From positions 1-64,000 of the forward strand of contig NZ_QHLQ01000012.1 in the NCBI RefSeq assembly GCF_011813015.1: a DNA stretch of 64,000 nucleotides, given 5' to 3'. Each line of letters opens with the position of its first letter. The stretch's first letter is position 1. Of the stretch, positions 46,200 to 55,044 are shown piece after piece. A program made the translations under genes and the position numbers. The DNA comes from Parasedimentitalea denitrificans. GTDB lineage: Bacteria > Pseudomonadota > Alphaproteobacteria > Rhodobacterales > Rhodobacteraceae. The notes beneath the pieces were generated by a model that did not search any database, had not been told where the DNA came from, and worked only from the letters and a program-made list of their open reading frames with translations.

Positions 46200-46652
46200 A
46201 TGACTGTCGACTATGTTACCCTTGCCAAAACGATCGCTGCCCTGACTGAAGGTGAAAGTGATCAGGTTTCGCTGATGGCCACAGTTACGTGCGAAGTTCA
46301 CCACAGCGATGATCGCTTTGACTGGACTGGGTTTTACCGTGTGACAGAGCCGGACCTGTTGAAAATCGGCCCTTACCAAGGCGGTCACGGTTGCCTGCAA
46401 ATCCCATTCTCGCGCGGGGTATGCGGGGCAGCAGCCCGCACTGGCCAGGTGCAACTGGTGGCCGATGTTGATGCGTTTCCCGGTCACATCGCTTGTGCCA
46501 GCTCCACCCGGTCTGAACTGGTACTACCGGTTTACGATGGGGCAGGTGAAGTGATCGGTGTGTTTGATATCGACAGCAACTTGCCTGACGCGTTTTCACA
46601 ACAGGACGCCGATGCCCTGTCAGCAATCCTGTCAGAAATATTTTCCCGATAA
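46200..46652 (+). CDS. msrC: Free methionine-(R)-sulfoxide reductase (GAF type)
   Basis: A 150-residue GAF-domain enzyme that reduces free Met-R-sulfoxide. Three cysteines, Cys65 (GHGCLQIPF), Cys75 (RGVCGAA) and Cys99 (HIACAS), keep the 10- and 24-residue spacing of the E. coli enzyme (84, 94, 118). The conserved DWTGFYR is near residue 41. The 3' end overlaps that of the convergent DUF1294 gene by 21 nt. Confidence 0.93.
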   Translation: MTVDYVTLAKTIAALTEGESDQVSLMATVTCEVHHSDDRFDWTGFYRVTEPDLLKIGPYQGGHGCLQIPFSRGVCGAAARTGQVQLVADVDAFPGHIACASSTRSELVLPVYDGAGEVIGVFDIDSNLPDAFSQQDADALSAILSEIFSR

Positions 46653-46931
46653 GGCCAACCAAAGGAGGCCCAAACCTGTAAAAAGCTGCGCTACTGCAAT
46701 CATATGTAGGCGCATTGAAAAGGGCTGCTTGCGGGTCTTGTGCCGAAATCTTTTGCGTGCCCAGTAGGCGCTTGGTGTTCCGCCAAAAAGGCAAAGAAAT
46801 AATAGGCTCTTCTCAGGTATCCGCCAGTGTCGACGTCGCGCTCGGCGTTTATCGATGGCGAAAAACACAATGGTCAAAAGATTGACCGCCAACAGATACA
46901 GAGCCACGGTTGACCAGGGAAAGTCTGTCAT
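46632..46931 (-). CDS. DUF1294 small membrane protein
   Basis: A 99-residue protein with two to three membrane segments: VALYLLAVNLLTIVFFAI near the N-terminus, SLLFLCLFGGTPSAYWA in the middle, and a C-terminal AQLFTGLGLLWLAL. Basic DKRRARRRHWRIPE lies between the first two, the DUF1294 signature. The function is unknown. Its last 21 nt overlap the end of the msrC gene on the other strand. Confidence 0.85.
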   Translation of the reverse strand: MTDFPWSTVALYLLAVNLLTIVFFAIDKRRARRRHWRIPEKSLLFLCLFGGTPSAYWARKRFRHKTRKQPFSMRLHMIAVAQLFTGLGLLWLALSGKYF

Positions 46932-47006
46932 TGTGTTGTCTTTCCTTAATCATCAGCGTTTCAATTAACGTTGTAGGTTTCATCTGTGATGCTCTAGGAT
47001 TTTACC

Positions 47007-48017
47007 ATGAATGATCCAACGACCACCAGAACCACAGATGAGAGCCGTGTTTTCCAGATCGACATCATCGTCGCAGATGGTTTTGTGCTGCTGGAAGTGG
47101 CCGCGATTGTTGATGCCCTGCGCGTTGCAAACCGGATCGCGGCGCAGCCGCAGTTTTCCTGGACTTATCGTTCTGCCAAGGGTGGGATGATCGAGAGCCG
47201 TTGCGAGGCCTTTGTCAAATCTGATCCCTTTGTGGACCGACCAACGGCAGATTATGCGTTTGTCATTGGCAACAGTGATCCCGACTGCCCGGCGTTGTCG
47301 CCGCCAGCGTTGATCTCGGCTTATACCTACCGCGGGGCGCAGGTGTTTCTCTTGGCCGAGGCCGCAAGCCGTTACATCAAGGATCGAGGCGGATCGGCGC
47401 AGCATCTGTCGACCCATTGGGAAAACTCGGCCCAAATGCGTGAGCGTAGCAGCCTGTTTGAGGCCGATAGCACGCTTGCCAGCGAAGACGGTCTGGTGGT
47501 GACCTGTGCCGGCATGGGGGCAACAGTGGACGTTGTGCTGGCCGTGATGGGGCGTCATATTTCCTCGGCGTCACTGGTGACAGTAGCCAATGTTTTATTG
47601 CACGACAGAATTCGGGATTTTTCGACGCGCCAACCGTTTGGAGGCGCGCACAGTAGTTCCACGGGTGATGCGGATTTGGACCGGTGCATCCAAATCATGC
47701 AGAACAATATCGAGGAACCTCTGGCGATTTCAGAACTGTCCCGGCGGGTTGGACTATCCGCTCGTTCGCTTGAGCGCCGTTTCAGAGCTGATTTTGGTAC
47801 GACGCCAAATAACTTCTACCGTGAAATTCGGCTGAGCAAGGCGAATAACCTGTTATTGAACACCAGTCTTAGCGTTGGTGAAGTTGGCTTGGCCTGTGGC
47901 TTTCCCAATGGATTTTCAAGCCTGTACAAGTCTCAGTTCGGCCTGACCCCGCTGGCCCTGCGCAAACGTCGCGGGGCAGGGGGGGGGCAAAAGGTGCCCA
48001 TCGCGAATGATGGATAA
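47007..48017 (+). CDS. GlxA-type AraC-family transcriptional regulator
   Basis: A 336-residue regulator: an N-terminal DJ-1/PfpI-like domain (about 15-190) and a C-terminal AraC double helix-turn-helix (ISELSRRVGLSARSLERRF and GEVGLACGFPNGFSSLYKSQFG, about 235-325). The GlxA class includes GbdR/CdhR-type regulators of glycine betaine and carnitine catabolism. The next gene is a dimethylglycine-dehydrogenase-like enzyme on the same strand, so this is a likely activator of methylamine catabolism. Confidence 0.88.
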   Translation: MNDPTTTRTTDESRVFQIDIIVADGFVLLEVAAIVDALRVANRIAAQPQFSWTYRSAKGGMIESRCEAFVKSDPFVDRPTADYAFVIGNSDPDCPALSPPALISAYTYRGAQVFLLAEAASRYIKDRGGSAQHLSTHWENSAQMRERSSLFEADSTLASEDGLVVTCAGMGATVDVVLAVMGRHISSASLVTVANVLLHDRIRDFSTRQPFGGAHSSSTGDADLDRCIQIMQNNIEEPLAISELSRRVGLSARSLERRFRADFGTTPNNFYREIRLSKANNLLLNTSLSVGEVGLACGFPNGFSSLYKSQFGLTPLALRKRRGAGGGQKVPIANDG

Positions 48018-48102
48018 CCGTCATAATTTGGCGGATATCATGCATTTTCAAGATCGGTGACATGGCAGGTTAATCGCAAAAGAGTAAGTCTGGAGCGATG
48101 TC

Positions 48103-50553
48103 ATGAGTGATCTTCCCAACAAGGCCCGTGTGGTCATTATCGGCGGTGGTGTGATCGGCTGTTCGGTGGCCTACCACCTGGCCAAACTAGGGTGGAAGGA
48201 TGTTGTGCTGCTGGAGCGCAAACAGCTGACTTCGGGCACCACTTGGCATGCGGCTGGGTTGATTGGTCAGCTGCGGGCCAGCTCGAACATGACCAAATTG
48301 GCCCGCTACTCTGCTGAACTGTACAATGGTCTGGAAGAGGAAACCGGGGTTTCCACAGGGCTGCGTCAGGTTGGGTCGATTTCTGTCGCATTGACAGAGG
48401 AACGCCGCGAAGAGCTGTGTCGTAGTGCTGCTATGGCGCGGGCCTTTGGGGTGCCTGCGGAAGAGCTATCACCTGCCGAAGTTAAGCAGCGTTATGAACA
48501 TCTGAACCTTGAAGGGGTGACCGGCGGTATTTGGCTGCCCACCGACGGGCAAGCGGACCCAGCCAATATCGCGCTGGCGATGGCCAAAGGCGCACGTCAG
48601 AATGGTGCGCTGATCAAGGAGCGTATCAAGGTCACTGGCATGACCAAACAGGACCGCCGGGTGACCGGTGTGGACTGGGTTAGAGATGACGGTGAACAGC
48701 AGGGTCATATCGAAGCTGACATGGTGGTGAACTGCGCGGGCATGTGGGGCCGCGAGGTTGGCAAAATGGCGGGCACCAATGTGCCGCTACATGCCTGCGA
48801 GCATTTTTACATCGTCACCGAAGCTATTGAGGGTCTGAGCCAGATGCCGGTGCTGCGGGTGCCAGATGAGTGCGCCTATTACAAAGAAGATGCTGGTAAA
48901 ATCCTGCTGGGGGCCTTTGAGCCAAATGCCAAACCTTGGGGTATGGGGGGCATTTCAAATCGGTTTGAGTTCGACCAGTTGCCCGAAGATTTCGACCATT
49001 TTGAACCGATTCTAGAAGCTGCCTGCGAGCGGATGCCCATGCTGGCCGAGGCCGGGATTCATACCTTCTTTAATGGGCCAGAGAGCTTTACGCCTGACGA
49101 CGCCTATCATCTGGGTCTAGCCCCCGAGATGGACAATGTCTGGGTCGCCGCCGGGTTTAACTCGATCGGTATCCAGTCGGCTGGCGGAGCCGGAATGGCG
49201 CTGGCGCAATGGATGGACGCGGGCGAGAAGCCGTTTGATTTGGGTGATGTGGATATCAGCCGGATGCATCCGTTTCAGGGAAACAATCACTATCTGTTTG
49301 AACGCTCTAAGGAAACGCTGGGACTGCTGTATGCGGATCACTTCCCATACCGCCAAAAGGCCACCGCCCGGGGTGTGCGCCGTACACCGTTCCATCAACA
49401 GTTGCTGGATCAAGGCGCGGTAATGGGCGAGACTGCTGGCTGGGAACGCGCCAACTGGTTCGCAAATGAGGGACAGGAGCGTGAGTATCAGTATAGCTGG
49501 AAACGGCAGAACTGGTTTGAAAACTCTGCTGCAGAACACCAGGCCGTGCGTGAGAATGTCGGCATGTATGACATGTCCTCGTTCGGGAAAATCCGGGTTG
49601 AAGGCCCGGATGCCGAGGCGTTCCTGAATTATGTCTGTGGAGCCAACCTGTCGGTGCCAGCGGGCAAGATCGTCTACACTCAGTTCCTGAACTCACGCGG
49701 CGGGATTGAGGCCGACGTTACCGTCACTCGACTGACCGAGACAGCCTATTTGGTGGTGACCCCATCGGGCACTCGATTGGCAGATCAGACCTGGATGATG
49801 CGCAATCAGGGTGATTTTCGGGTTGTGTTGACTGATGTAACTGCAGGCGAGGGTGTGCTGGCGGTGATGGGGCCACGTTCACGCGAATTGCTGCAACGGG
49901 TATCGCCCAACGACTTCTCCAACGCGGTGAACCCCTTTGGTACCGCGCAGGAGATTGAGTTGGGCATGGGGCTAGCCCGCGTTCATCGGGTGACCTATGT
50001 GGGCGAACTGGGCTGGGAGATCTATGTCAGTTCTGATATGGCCGGTCACGCCTTTGAAATCCTGTCCGAAGCGGGTCAGGACATGGGGCTGAAACTGTGC
50101 GGGATGCACATGATGGATTCTTGCCGGATCGAAAAAGGATTTCGCCACTTTGGCCACGACATCACCTGTGAAGACCATGTGATTGATGCCGGGCTTGGCT
50201 TTGCGGTGAAGGTGGACAAGCCTAACTTTATCGGTCGTGAGGCAGTGCTTGAGCGCAAGGAGACCGGTCCCAAGAACCGCATGGTGCAGTTTAAGCTGAC
50301 TGATCCTGAACCGATGCTGTATCACAACGAACCGCTGATCCGAGATGGTGAGATTGTTGGGTATCTTAGCTCGGGCAACTATGGCCACACGCTGGGGGCT
50401 GCCATGGGGCTGGGATATGTGCCATGCGAGGGTGAAAGCGCGAAGGATGTTCTGGGCTCGACCTATGAAATCGACGTGATGGGAACCCGGGTCAGGGCCG
50501 AGGCGTCGTTGAAACCGATGTATGACCCCAAGTCCGAGCGCGTGAAGGTGTGA
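48103..50553 (+). CDS. Dimethylglycine/sarcosine dehydrogenase-like FAD-GcvT fusion
   Basis: An 816-residue enzyme: an FAD-binding DAO domain (VVIIGGGVIGCSVAYHL, residues 11-27; His in TTWHAAGL), a middle FAO-type segment, then a GcvT aminomethyltransferase fold (ENVGMYDMSSFGKIRVEGPDA near residue 490) and the GcvT C-terminal domain. This architecture demethylates N-methylated glycines, passing the methyl to tetrahydrofolate. It follows the GlxA-type regulator by 85 nt. Whether it uses dimethylglycine, sarcosine or another methylamine is not decidable from sequence. Confidence 0.9.
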   Translation: MSDLPNKARVVIIGGGVIGCSVAYHLAKLGWKDVVLLERKQLTSGTTWHAAGLIGQLRASSNMTKLARYSAELYNGLEEETGVSTGLRQVGSISVALTEERREELCRSAAMARAFGVPAEELSPAEVKQRYEHLNLEGVTGGIWLPTDGQADPANIALAMAKGARQNGALIKERIKVTGMTKQDRRVTGVDWVRDDGEQQGHIEADMVVNCAGMWGREVGKMAGTNVPLHACEHFYIVTEAIEGLSQMPVLRVPDECAYYKEDAGKILLGAFEPNAKPWGMGGISNRFEFDQLPEDFDHFEPILEAACERMPMLAEAGIHTFFNGPESFTPDDAYHLGLAPEMDNVWVAAGFNSIGIQSAGGAGMALAQWMDAGEKPFDLGDVDISRMHPFQGNNHYLFERSKETLGLLYADHFPYRQKATARGVRRTPFHQQLLDQGAVMGETAGWERANWFANEGQEREYQYSWKRQNWFENSAAEHQAVRENVGMYDMSSFGKIRVEGPDAEAFLNYVCGANLSVPAGKIVYTQFLNSRGGIEADVTVTRLTETAYLVVTPSGTRLADQTWMMRNQGDFRVVLTDVTAGEGVLAVMGPRSRELLQRVSPNDFSNAVNPFGTAQEIELGMGLARVHRVTYVGELGWEIYVSSDMAGHAFEILSEAGQDMGLKLCGMHMMDSCRIEKGFRHFGHDITCEDHVIDAGLGFAVKVDKPNFIGREAVLERKETGPKNRMVQFKLTDPEPMLYHNEPLIRDGEIVGYLSSGNYGHTLGAAMGLGYVPCEGESAKDVLGSTYEIDVMGTRVRAEASLKPMYDPKSERVKV

Positions 50554-50620
50554 TTTCTGTTGAATGTGCTGCCGTTTGGTGAAAGCCATGCGGCAGCATA
50601 TTGAATAGGAAGTCCACCAA

Positions 50621-51061
50621 ATGATGCCCTTTAGCGCCATTCTTGTTGTTGCCGTATTGCTGGGCATTGCGGTGTTGCATTTGCTGTGGGCGGTGGGTGT
50701 CCACTGGCCGGCAAAGGATGAGGCAACCTTGGCCAAAACCGTGGTGGGCAGCAAAGACATTCAAAAGATGCCGCCGCCACTGGCCAGCCTGCTGGTCGCG
50801 GTTGTGCTGATCGGTGCAGCCCATGTTGTGCTGGCACATGCGGGTCTGATGCAAGGTTTTATGCTGTTTCAGATGTACCGAATTATACTTGTTGCGATGA
50901 TCCTTGTGTTCTCTCTCCGGGGGCTTGCCCCATATATCCCGCATTGGCGGGCGATGGTGCCCGAACAGCCCTTTGCCCGTTTTGACCAGACCAGATATGG
51001 CCCGCTTTGCCTGGTAATTGCGGCTTTGTTGCTTGATGTCGCCTTGACCGGGCGCATGTAG
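50621..51061 (+). CDS. DUF3995 membrane protein
   Basis: A 146-residue protein with about four hydrophobic segments: AILVVAVLLGIAVLHLLWAVG, LLVAVVLIGAAHVVLA, MYRIILVAMILVFSL and CLVIAALLLDVALTG. The W-x6-P ('AVGVHWPAKDE') and 'FARFDQTRYGPLCL' motifs match DUF3995. The function is unknown. It lies between the dehydrogenase gene (67 nt) and rarD (9 nt), so it may be co-transcribed with rarD. Confidence 0.85.
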   Translation: MMPFSAILVVAVLLGIAVLHLLWAVGVHWPAKDEATLAKTVVGSKDIQKMPPPLASLLVAVVLIGAAHVVLAHAGLMQGFMLFQMYRIILVAMILVFSLRGLAPYIPHWRAMVPEQPFARFDQTRYGPLCLVIAALLLDVALTGRM

Positions 51062-51070
51062 GAGAGCCTG

Positions 51071-51979
51071 ATGACATCCCCCAACCCCAACCCCAACAAC
51101 ACCGACAGCCCGCGCGGGTTGGCTTTTGCCTTGTCCGCCTATGTGATGTGGGGGCTGCTGCCACTGTATATGAAGGCCCTGTCACATATCCCGGCAGCCG
51201 AAGTTGTGGCACATCGGGTGATTTGGGCTGTACCGATTGCCGGGCTGCTACTGATTGTGTTGCGTCGTACCGATGATCTGATGGCAGCGCTTCGTAGCCC
51301 TAGAACCCTGCTGATGGCCTGCGTCACCGCGGCGCTTATCTCAGTCAACTGGGGTATCTATGTCTGGTCAATTGCCAATGGCTACGCCCTTGATGCGGCG
51401 CTGGGCTATTACATAAATCCGTTGTTTAGCGTTCTGCTGGGATCGGTACTGCTGGGCGAGCGGCCCAATCGGGTACAGATGGTGGCAATTGCCCTAGCCG
51501 CTGGAGCAGTTGTGGTGTTGACGGTTGCAGCCGGAGGGCTGCCCTTGGTCGCAGTTGGATTGACCCTATCATGGGGTTTTTATGCCTTTTTCAAAAAGTC
51601 TCTGCCGGTTGGACCCAATCAGGGTTTCATGTTGGAAGTGCTAATCCTGCTGCCCGTGGCGTTGGGCTATGTGATCTATCTATCGGTGACCGGGGCAGGA
51701 CTCATTGGCGGTACTGGCATGGATACTGCGTTGTTGCTGGGATGTGGCATCGTCACTGCAGTGCCGCTGATCACCTATGCCAATGGCGCCAAGCTGTTGC
51801 GGCTGTCGACCATTGGTATCCTGCAATACATCGCCCCCACTATGATTTTTCTGATTGCGGTTTTTGTCTTCGGTGAGGAATTCGACGGCGCGCGGATGAT
51901 TGCCTTCCCGATGATCTGGGCGGCGCTGGTGATCTATTCAATGTCACTGGTCAAACAGATGCGCGCCAAGCCAGCTTAG
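51071..51979 (+). CDS. rarD: EamA-family permease RarD
   Basis: A 302-residue drug/metabolite transporter with about ten membrane segments and two EamA repeats. RarD signature features are FALSAYVMWGLLPLYMKAL at the N-terminus, SVNWGIYVWSI, YYINPLFSVLLGSVLLGERP, and LLRLSTIGILQYIAPTMIF. Linked to chloramphenicol sensitivity in early work; the substrate is unknown. GTAGGAG precedes the ATG. Confidence 0.93.
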   Translation: MTSPNPNPNNTDSPRGLAFALSAYVMWGLLPLYMKALSHIPAAEVVAHRVIWAVPIAGLLLIVLRRTDDLMAALRSPRTLLMACVTAALISVNWGIYVWSIANGYALDAALGYYINPLFSVLLGSVLLGERPNRVQMVAIALAAGAVVVLTVAAGGLPLVAVGLTLSWGFYAFFKKSLPVGPNQGFMLEVLILLPVALGYVIYLSVTGAGLIGGTGMDTALLLGCGIVTAVPLITYANGAKLLRLSTIGILQYIAPTMIFLIAVFVFGEEFDGARMIAFPMIWAALVIYSMSLVKQMRAKPA

Positions 51980-52010
51980 GCGCCCCGATCAACGGGACGC
52001 CTGAAGTGGT

Positions 52011-52730
52011 TCAAGCGCGGGGCACGTCAGCGGCAAACCGACCGGCGTTTTCCTTCAAAAAGGTCTCTGCATCTGCGTCGCCCCAGAATGCAGGTACGGA
52101 CTTGGGAATCTTGAGTGCCCGTTGCACCGCTGGCCTTGCATCAATCCGATCAAACCAGGCCTGCAGGTGATCCAAACCATCGACTGAGACTTTGGCCCAG
52201 GGGTAAGCCCGTGCCCAAGGGTAGGTGGCAAAATCAGCTACTGTGATCTGATCACCAACCAGATACTCCCGCCCATGCAGCCGGGCGTCCAACACCTCGA
52301 ACAACCGGCGCGTCTCGTCCACATATCGCTTGATGGCAAAGGGACTATCTTGCCCGTTGGGTGCAGCGATGCGCTGGAAATACATCGCCTGTCCCATCAT
52401 CGGCCCAACGCCACCCATCTGAAACATCAGCCACTGCAAGGTTTCTGATCGCAACTTGGGGTCATTGGGCAGGAAGAGCCCGTATTTCTCGGCCAGATAC
52501 CACAGGATGGCGCCGCTTTCGAATACGGCGAAATCATCATTTGACCGATCCACAATCGTGGGAATGCGACCATTGGGGTTCAGCTCCAGATAGGCGGGCG
52601 CCTTTTGCTCTTTCGTGGCAAAATCGATGAAGGTCAGATCATAGGGAATGCCTGCCTCTTCCAGAAACAGCACCGGCTTGTAGCCATTCATCGTTGCTGC
52701 CGTGTACAGGTGAATGTCTGGTTGACTCAT
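52011..52730 (-). CDS. Glutathione S-transferase family protein
   Basis: A 239-residue GST of the YghU/Ure2p-like group: [23 protein letters not shown] at the start, [30 protein letters not shown], and a helical C-terminal domain with [15 protein letters not shown]. It overlaps the mdaB-like gene by 4 nt, so both may respond to quinone or electrophile stress. Confidence 0.88.
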   Translation of the reverse strand: MSQPDIHLYTAATMNGYKPVLFLEEAGIPYDLTFIDFATKEQKAPAYLELNPNGRIPTIVDRSNDDFAVFESGAILWYLAEKYGLFLPNDPKLRSETLQWLMFQMGGVGPMMGQAMYFQRIAAPNGQDSPFAIKRYVDETRRLFEVLDARLHGREYLVGDQITVADFATYPWARAYPWAKVSVDGLDHLQAWFDRIDARPAVQRALKIPKSVPAFWGDADAETFLKENAGRFAADVPRA

Positions 52731-53335
52731 TCCGCAGGCTCCAGTGTTTTGGCAAAGACCTCAGTCAGGTGGCGGTTCAGCCGTGCAAAATCAGCCTCGA
52801 TCTGAGGATTTTTCATCACGTCGTAGGCCACAAAGGTCGGCTGTTTCTGCAAGCCCATGAAATTGGCAACCTGGTGAGTTGGGTACAAAAGCGTGTCAAC
52901 CGAAGCGCCGGCAAAGAAAGCTTGCGATGGATCGTCAAAGGCCTCTTTAGGCGCATTGAAGGTAACCGAGAGCATATAGCTTTTGCCTTGCAGTGCGCCG
53001 CCCAGCCCATAGTTTTGAGTTGGAGCATCTGAGGTACGGCCATCGCCAGTCGCAAGGCGCCCGTCCATCCCCACGGTATAGACTTCGTCTTGGTATTTCT
53101 TGAGATTCCAAGGCGTCGCCATCCAGTGGATAGGAAATTGCATGATGATCGTATCCGCCCACAAGTGACTGGCGATCTCTGTTTCGACATCATAGCCATT
53201 GGCCACAGTTGTCACCCGGACCTGATCCCCCTGTGCCTCGAAAAATGCCTTGGTGCGTTCGGCAAGGGCTGTATTCAAGCCGCCGGGTGCAAAGTCGTAG
53301 GGCTGGTAACCGTTGATGATGAGAACATTGGACAT
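52727..53335 (-). CDS. mdaB: MdaB-type NAD(P)H:quinone oxidoreductase
   Basis: A 202-residue flavodoxin-fold quinone reductase. N-terminal [56 protein letters not shown] (the FMN/FAD-binding 'P-x-x-W/F-x-x-P-W' region) and [22 protein letters not shown] are typical. It would reduce quinones by two electrons, avoiding radicals. The start is 53335. The HxlR gene is divergent 119 nt away, and the GST gene is fused by overlap. Confidence 0.88.
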   Translation of the reverse strand: MSNVLIINGYQPYDFAPGGLNTALAERTKAFFEAQGDQVRVTTVANGYDVETEIASHLWADTIIMQFPIHWMATPWNLKKYQDEVYTVGMDGRLATGDGRTSDAPTQNYGLGGALQGKSYMLSVTFNAPKEAFDDPSQAFFAGASVDTLLYPTHQVANFMGLQKQPTFVAYDVMKNPQIEADFARLNRHLTEVFAKTLEPAE

Positions 53336-53394
53336 GTTGGTTCTTTCCGAGAATTTAGAAGTTTGTCTATTCACATCGCAGGAGGTGGGGTGTT

Positions 53395-53431
53395 AGGTTT
53401 ACTTAAGCAACCAGTATACTTTTAGTAACCT
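53395..53431. promoter_or_regulatory. Candidate HxlR operator between mdaB and hxlR
   Basis: An imperfect inverted repeat: AGGTTTACT near 53395 with AGTAACCT near 53424, lacking one base on the right arm. AGTATACTTTT in the middle adds a further AT-rich near-palindrome. It lies in the shared divergent promoter region, where an HxlR protein would be expected to bind to control itself and the mdaB-GST pair. Confidence 0.5.
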
Positions 53432-53454
53432 GCAAGTTTTTTGGAGAAGCGACG

Positions 53455-53823
53455 ATGAAGGCGCGTGTGATTGAGGATGAACTTGGCCGCAGGCGGGCGA
53501 CCTCGGCCTGTAGTCAACCCTGTCCAATCGAAAACGGCATGCGGATGTTAGGCGGTAAATGGACGGGGTCGATCCTGTGGCATCTGCAGTTCGGCCCAGT
53601 TCGTTTCAACGATTTGTCTCGCATGATTGCAGCCGCCAGCAAAAAGATGATCACCGAGCGTCTACGCCACCTTGAGGCCAAGGGACTGGTGATAAGGGAG
53701 GTCGTTGATACGGCACCAGTTTCGGTGGAATACAGCCTGACAAAACAGGGGCGGGCGGCGCTGACTGTCTTGGATGAGCTGCGTAAATGGGCCGAAGCGC
53801 TAGACCCTGAAGCGGTGGGTTAA
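53455..53823 (+). CDS. HxlR-family transcriptional regulator
   Basis: A 122-residue winged-helix regulator with the HxlR signature CPIENGMRMLGGKWTGSILWHL, then RFNDLSRMIAAASKKMITERLRHLEAKGLV and a beta wing (EYSLTKQGRAAL). Cys near residue 20 (ACSQPCPIE) could sense electrophiles or oxidants, as in YodB-type members. It is divergent from mdaB. Its 3' end overlaps the convergent SGNH gene by 4 nt. Confidence 0.92.
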   Translation: MKARVIEDELGRRRATSACSQPCPIENGMRMLGGKWTGSILWHLQFGPVRFNDLSRMIAAASKKMITERLRHLEAKGLVIREVVDTAPVSVEYSLTKQGRAALTVLDELRKWAEALDPEAVG

Positions 53824-54530
53824 AGTTCCTGGGAAAGAATATTCCGGGCCAGATTTTCCGCCCAGATCGCATAGGCTTTGGGGCTGGGATGGAAACCATC
53901 TTGCGCCGCCATATCCGGGTTTCGTGGTAGAACTAATGGCAGGTGAGAGACACCTTCGTTTCGATGAGCCAACTGAACCAGCCCTGAGTCCAGACGCGCG
54001 GCATGGCGTCCCAATGTCCAGGCCAACGGCTGCGGCAATAGCGGAAAATGCTGCAAAGGTGGAACTCCGGTGCATAGGATCTGTCGCACTCGAAATCGAG
54101 ATTTCAAGAGGTCGAAAAGGGCTGTCTGGTGAGATACAAACTGAACCTTGGTTGTTGCACGGGTTACGTCGTTGACGCCAAGCGCAACAACCGCGCAGTC
54201 AAAGGTTTCTGGCGGCATGCTAGCCAGCTGCCGGGTCATGTCTGGCGTTGTGTTGCCAGTTCGGGCTTCCAGCCGCCATGTCACTTGATAACGATCAGCT
54301 AGCCGCGACACCAACTGTCCACTTAGCGCCTGATCCTGACTTGCAGCCCCCACACCTGCGCCCGAGCTGTCCCCTATGATCAATAGCCGCAAACGTGGTC
54401 CTTGTCCGCTGGTGCCTGAGCGTGGACCTGGCGGTTCCGGCAGCAGTTGTGCCCGTCGCCGCACCCACAGTGCTTGGGCCAGCAACAGGGGCATGAGCGG
54501 CAAACGTAGAATTTGGTCGATGCCAATCAA
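53820..54530 (-). CDS. SGNH/GDSL hydrolase
   Basis: A 236-residue hydrolase: block I IIGDSSGAGVGA near residue 51 with the nucleophile Ser, block III ALGVNDVTR, and a C-terminal DGFHPSPKAYAIWA with the Asp-x-x-His. An N-terminal hydrophobic stretch (LPLMPLLLAQALW) may be a membrane anchor. It hydrolyses an ester or acyl group; the substrate is unknown. The TTG start overlaps the preceding stop (TTGA). It is likely co-transcribed with the NTF2-like gene. Confidence 0.85.
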   Translation of the reverse strand: MIGIDQILRLPLMPLLLAQALWVRRRAQLLPEPPGPRSGTSGQGPRLRLLIIGDSSGAGVGAASQDQALSGQLVSRLADRYQVTWRLEARTGNTTPDMTRQLASMPPETFDCAVVALGVNDVTRATTKVQFVSHQTALFDLLKSRFRVRQILCTGVPPLQHFPLLPQPLAWTLGRHAARLDSGLVQLAHRNEGVSHLPLVLPRNPDMAAQDGFHPSPKAYAIWAENLARNILSQEL

Positions 54531-54937
54531 CTGAGAGCCTCGCGGAACTTCAGAAACCTGGCATCTGTCATCACCCGCGCGTTCATCGCCTCACGCAGGG
54601 CCCCGACGCTTTTGTACGGGCGCATGGTGACCTCAAACAATTGAATCAATCCGTCGTCGTTCAAGGTGATCAGGTCTACCCCAACGGCGTCAAACTCGCC
54701 GATTTTGCACTGGAATTCTACTGCCCAGTCGTTGCCATCCCCCATGACACGGCGATAGCTAAAGTCGCTGAACACCTGACCAACATGGCCAAGCACCGCT
54801 GCTACTGGCGCACGACCTGTCCAGGTTTTCCAATATGTGGGGGGCATAAACTGCACATCTTCGGCCAGTAACGCGGCGATTTTGGAGTCGTCGCCCTTGG
54901 CCACCACCTCCATCATATGGCTGATTGTCGAATGCAT
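54527..54937 (-). CDS. NTF2/SnoaL-like protein
   Basis: A 136-residue cone-shaped NTF2-fold protein: MHSTISHMMEVVAKGDDSKIAALL, DVQFMPPTYWKTWTGRAPV, and VGVDLITLNDDGLIQLFEVTMRP. No catalytic motif is sure. The chosen start (54937) is the first conserved Met; the frame to 54994 overlaps the RluA region on the other strand. It overlaps the SGNH gene by 4 nt. Confidence 0.8.
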   Translation of the reverse strand: MHSTISHMMEVVAKGDDSKIAALLAEDVQFMPPTYWKTWTGRAPVAAVLGHVGQVFSDFSYRRVMGDGNDWAVEFQCKIGEFDAVGVDLITLNDDGLIQLFEVTMRPYKSVGALREAMNARVMTDARFLKFREALS

Positions 54938-55044
54938 TGAGTTCTCTCTTGGGTTTATCCGATCCTGCGTTGCCGTGTAGAACTGGACAAGCACGACGTT
55001 ACGGGAACTTGCCCCCGCAGTCCGCAGGCGCTAGGCAGGCGCTT

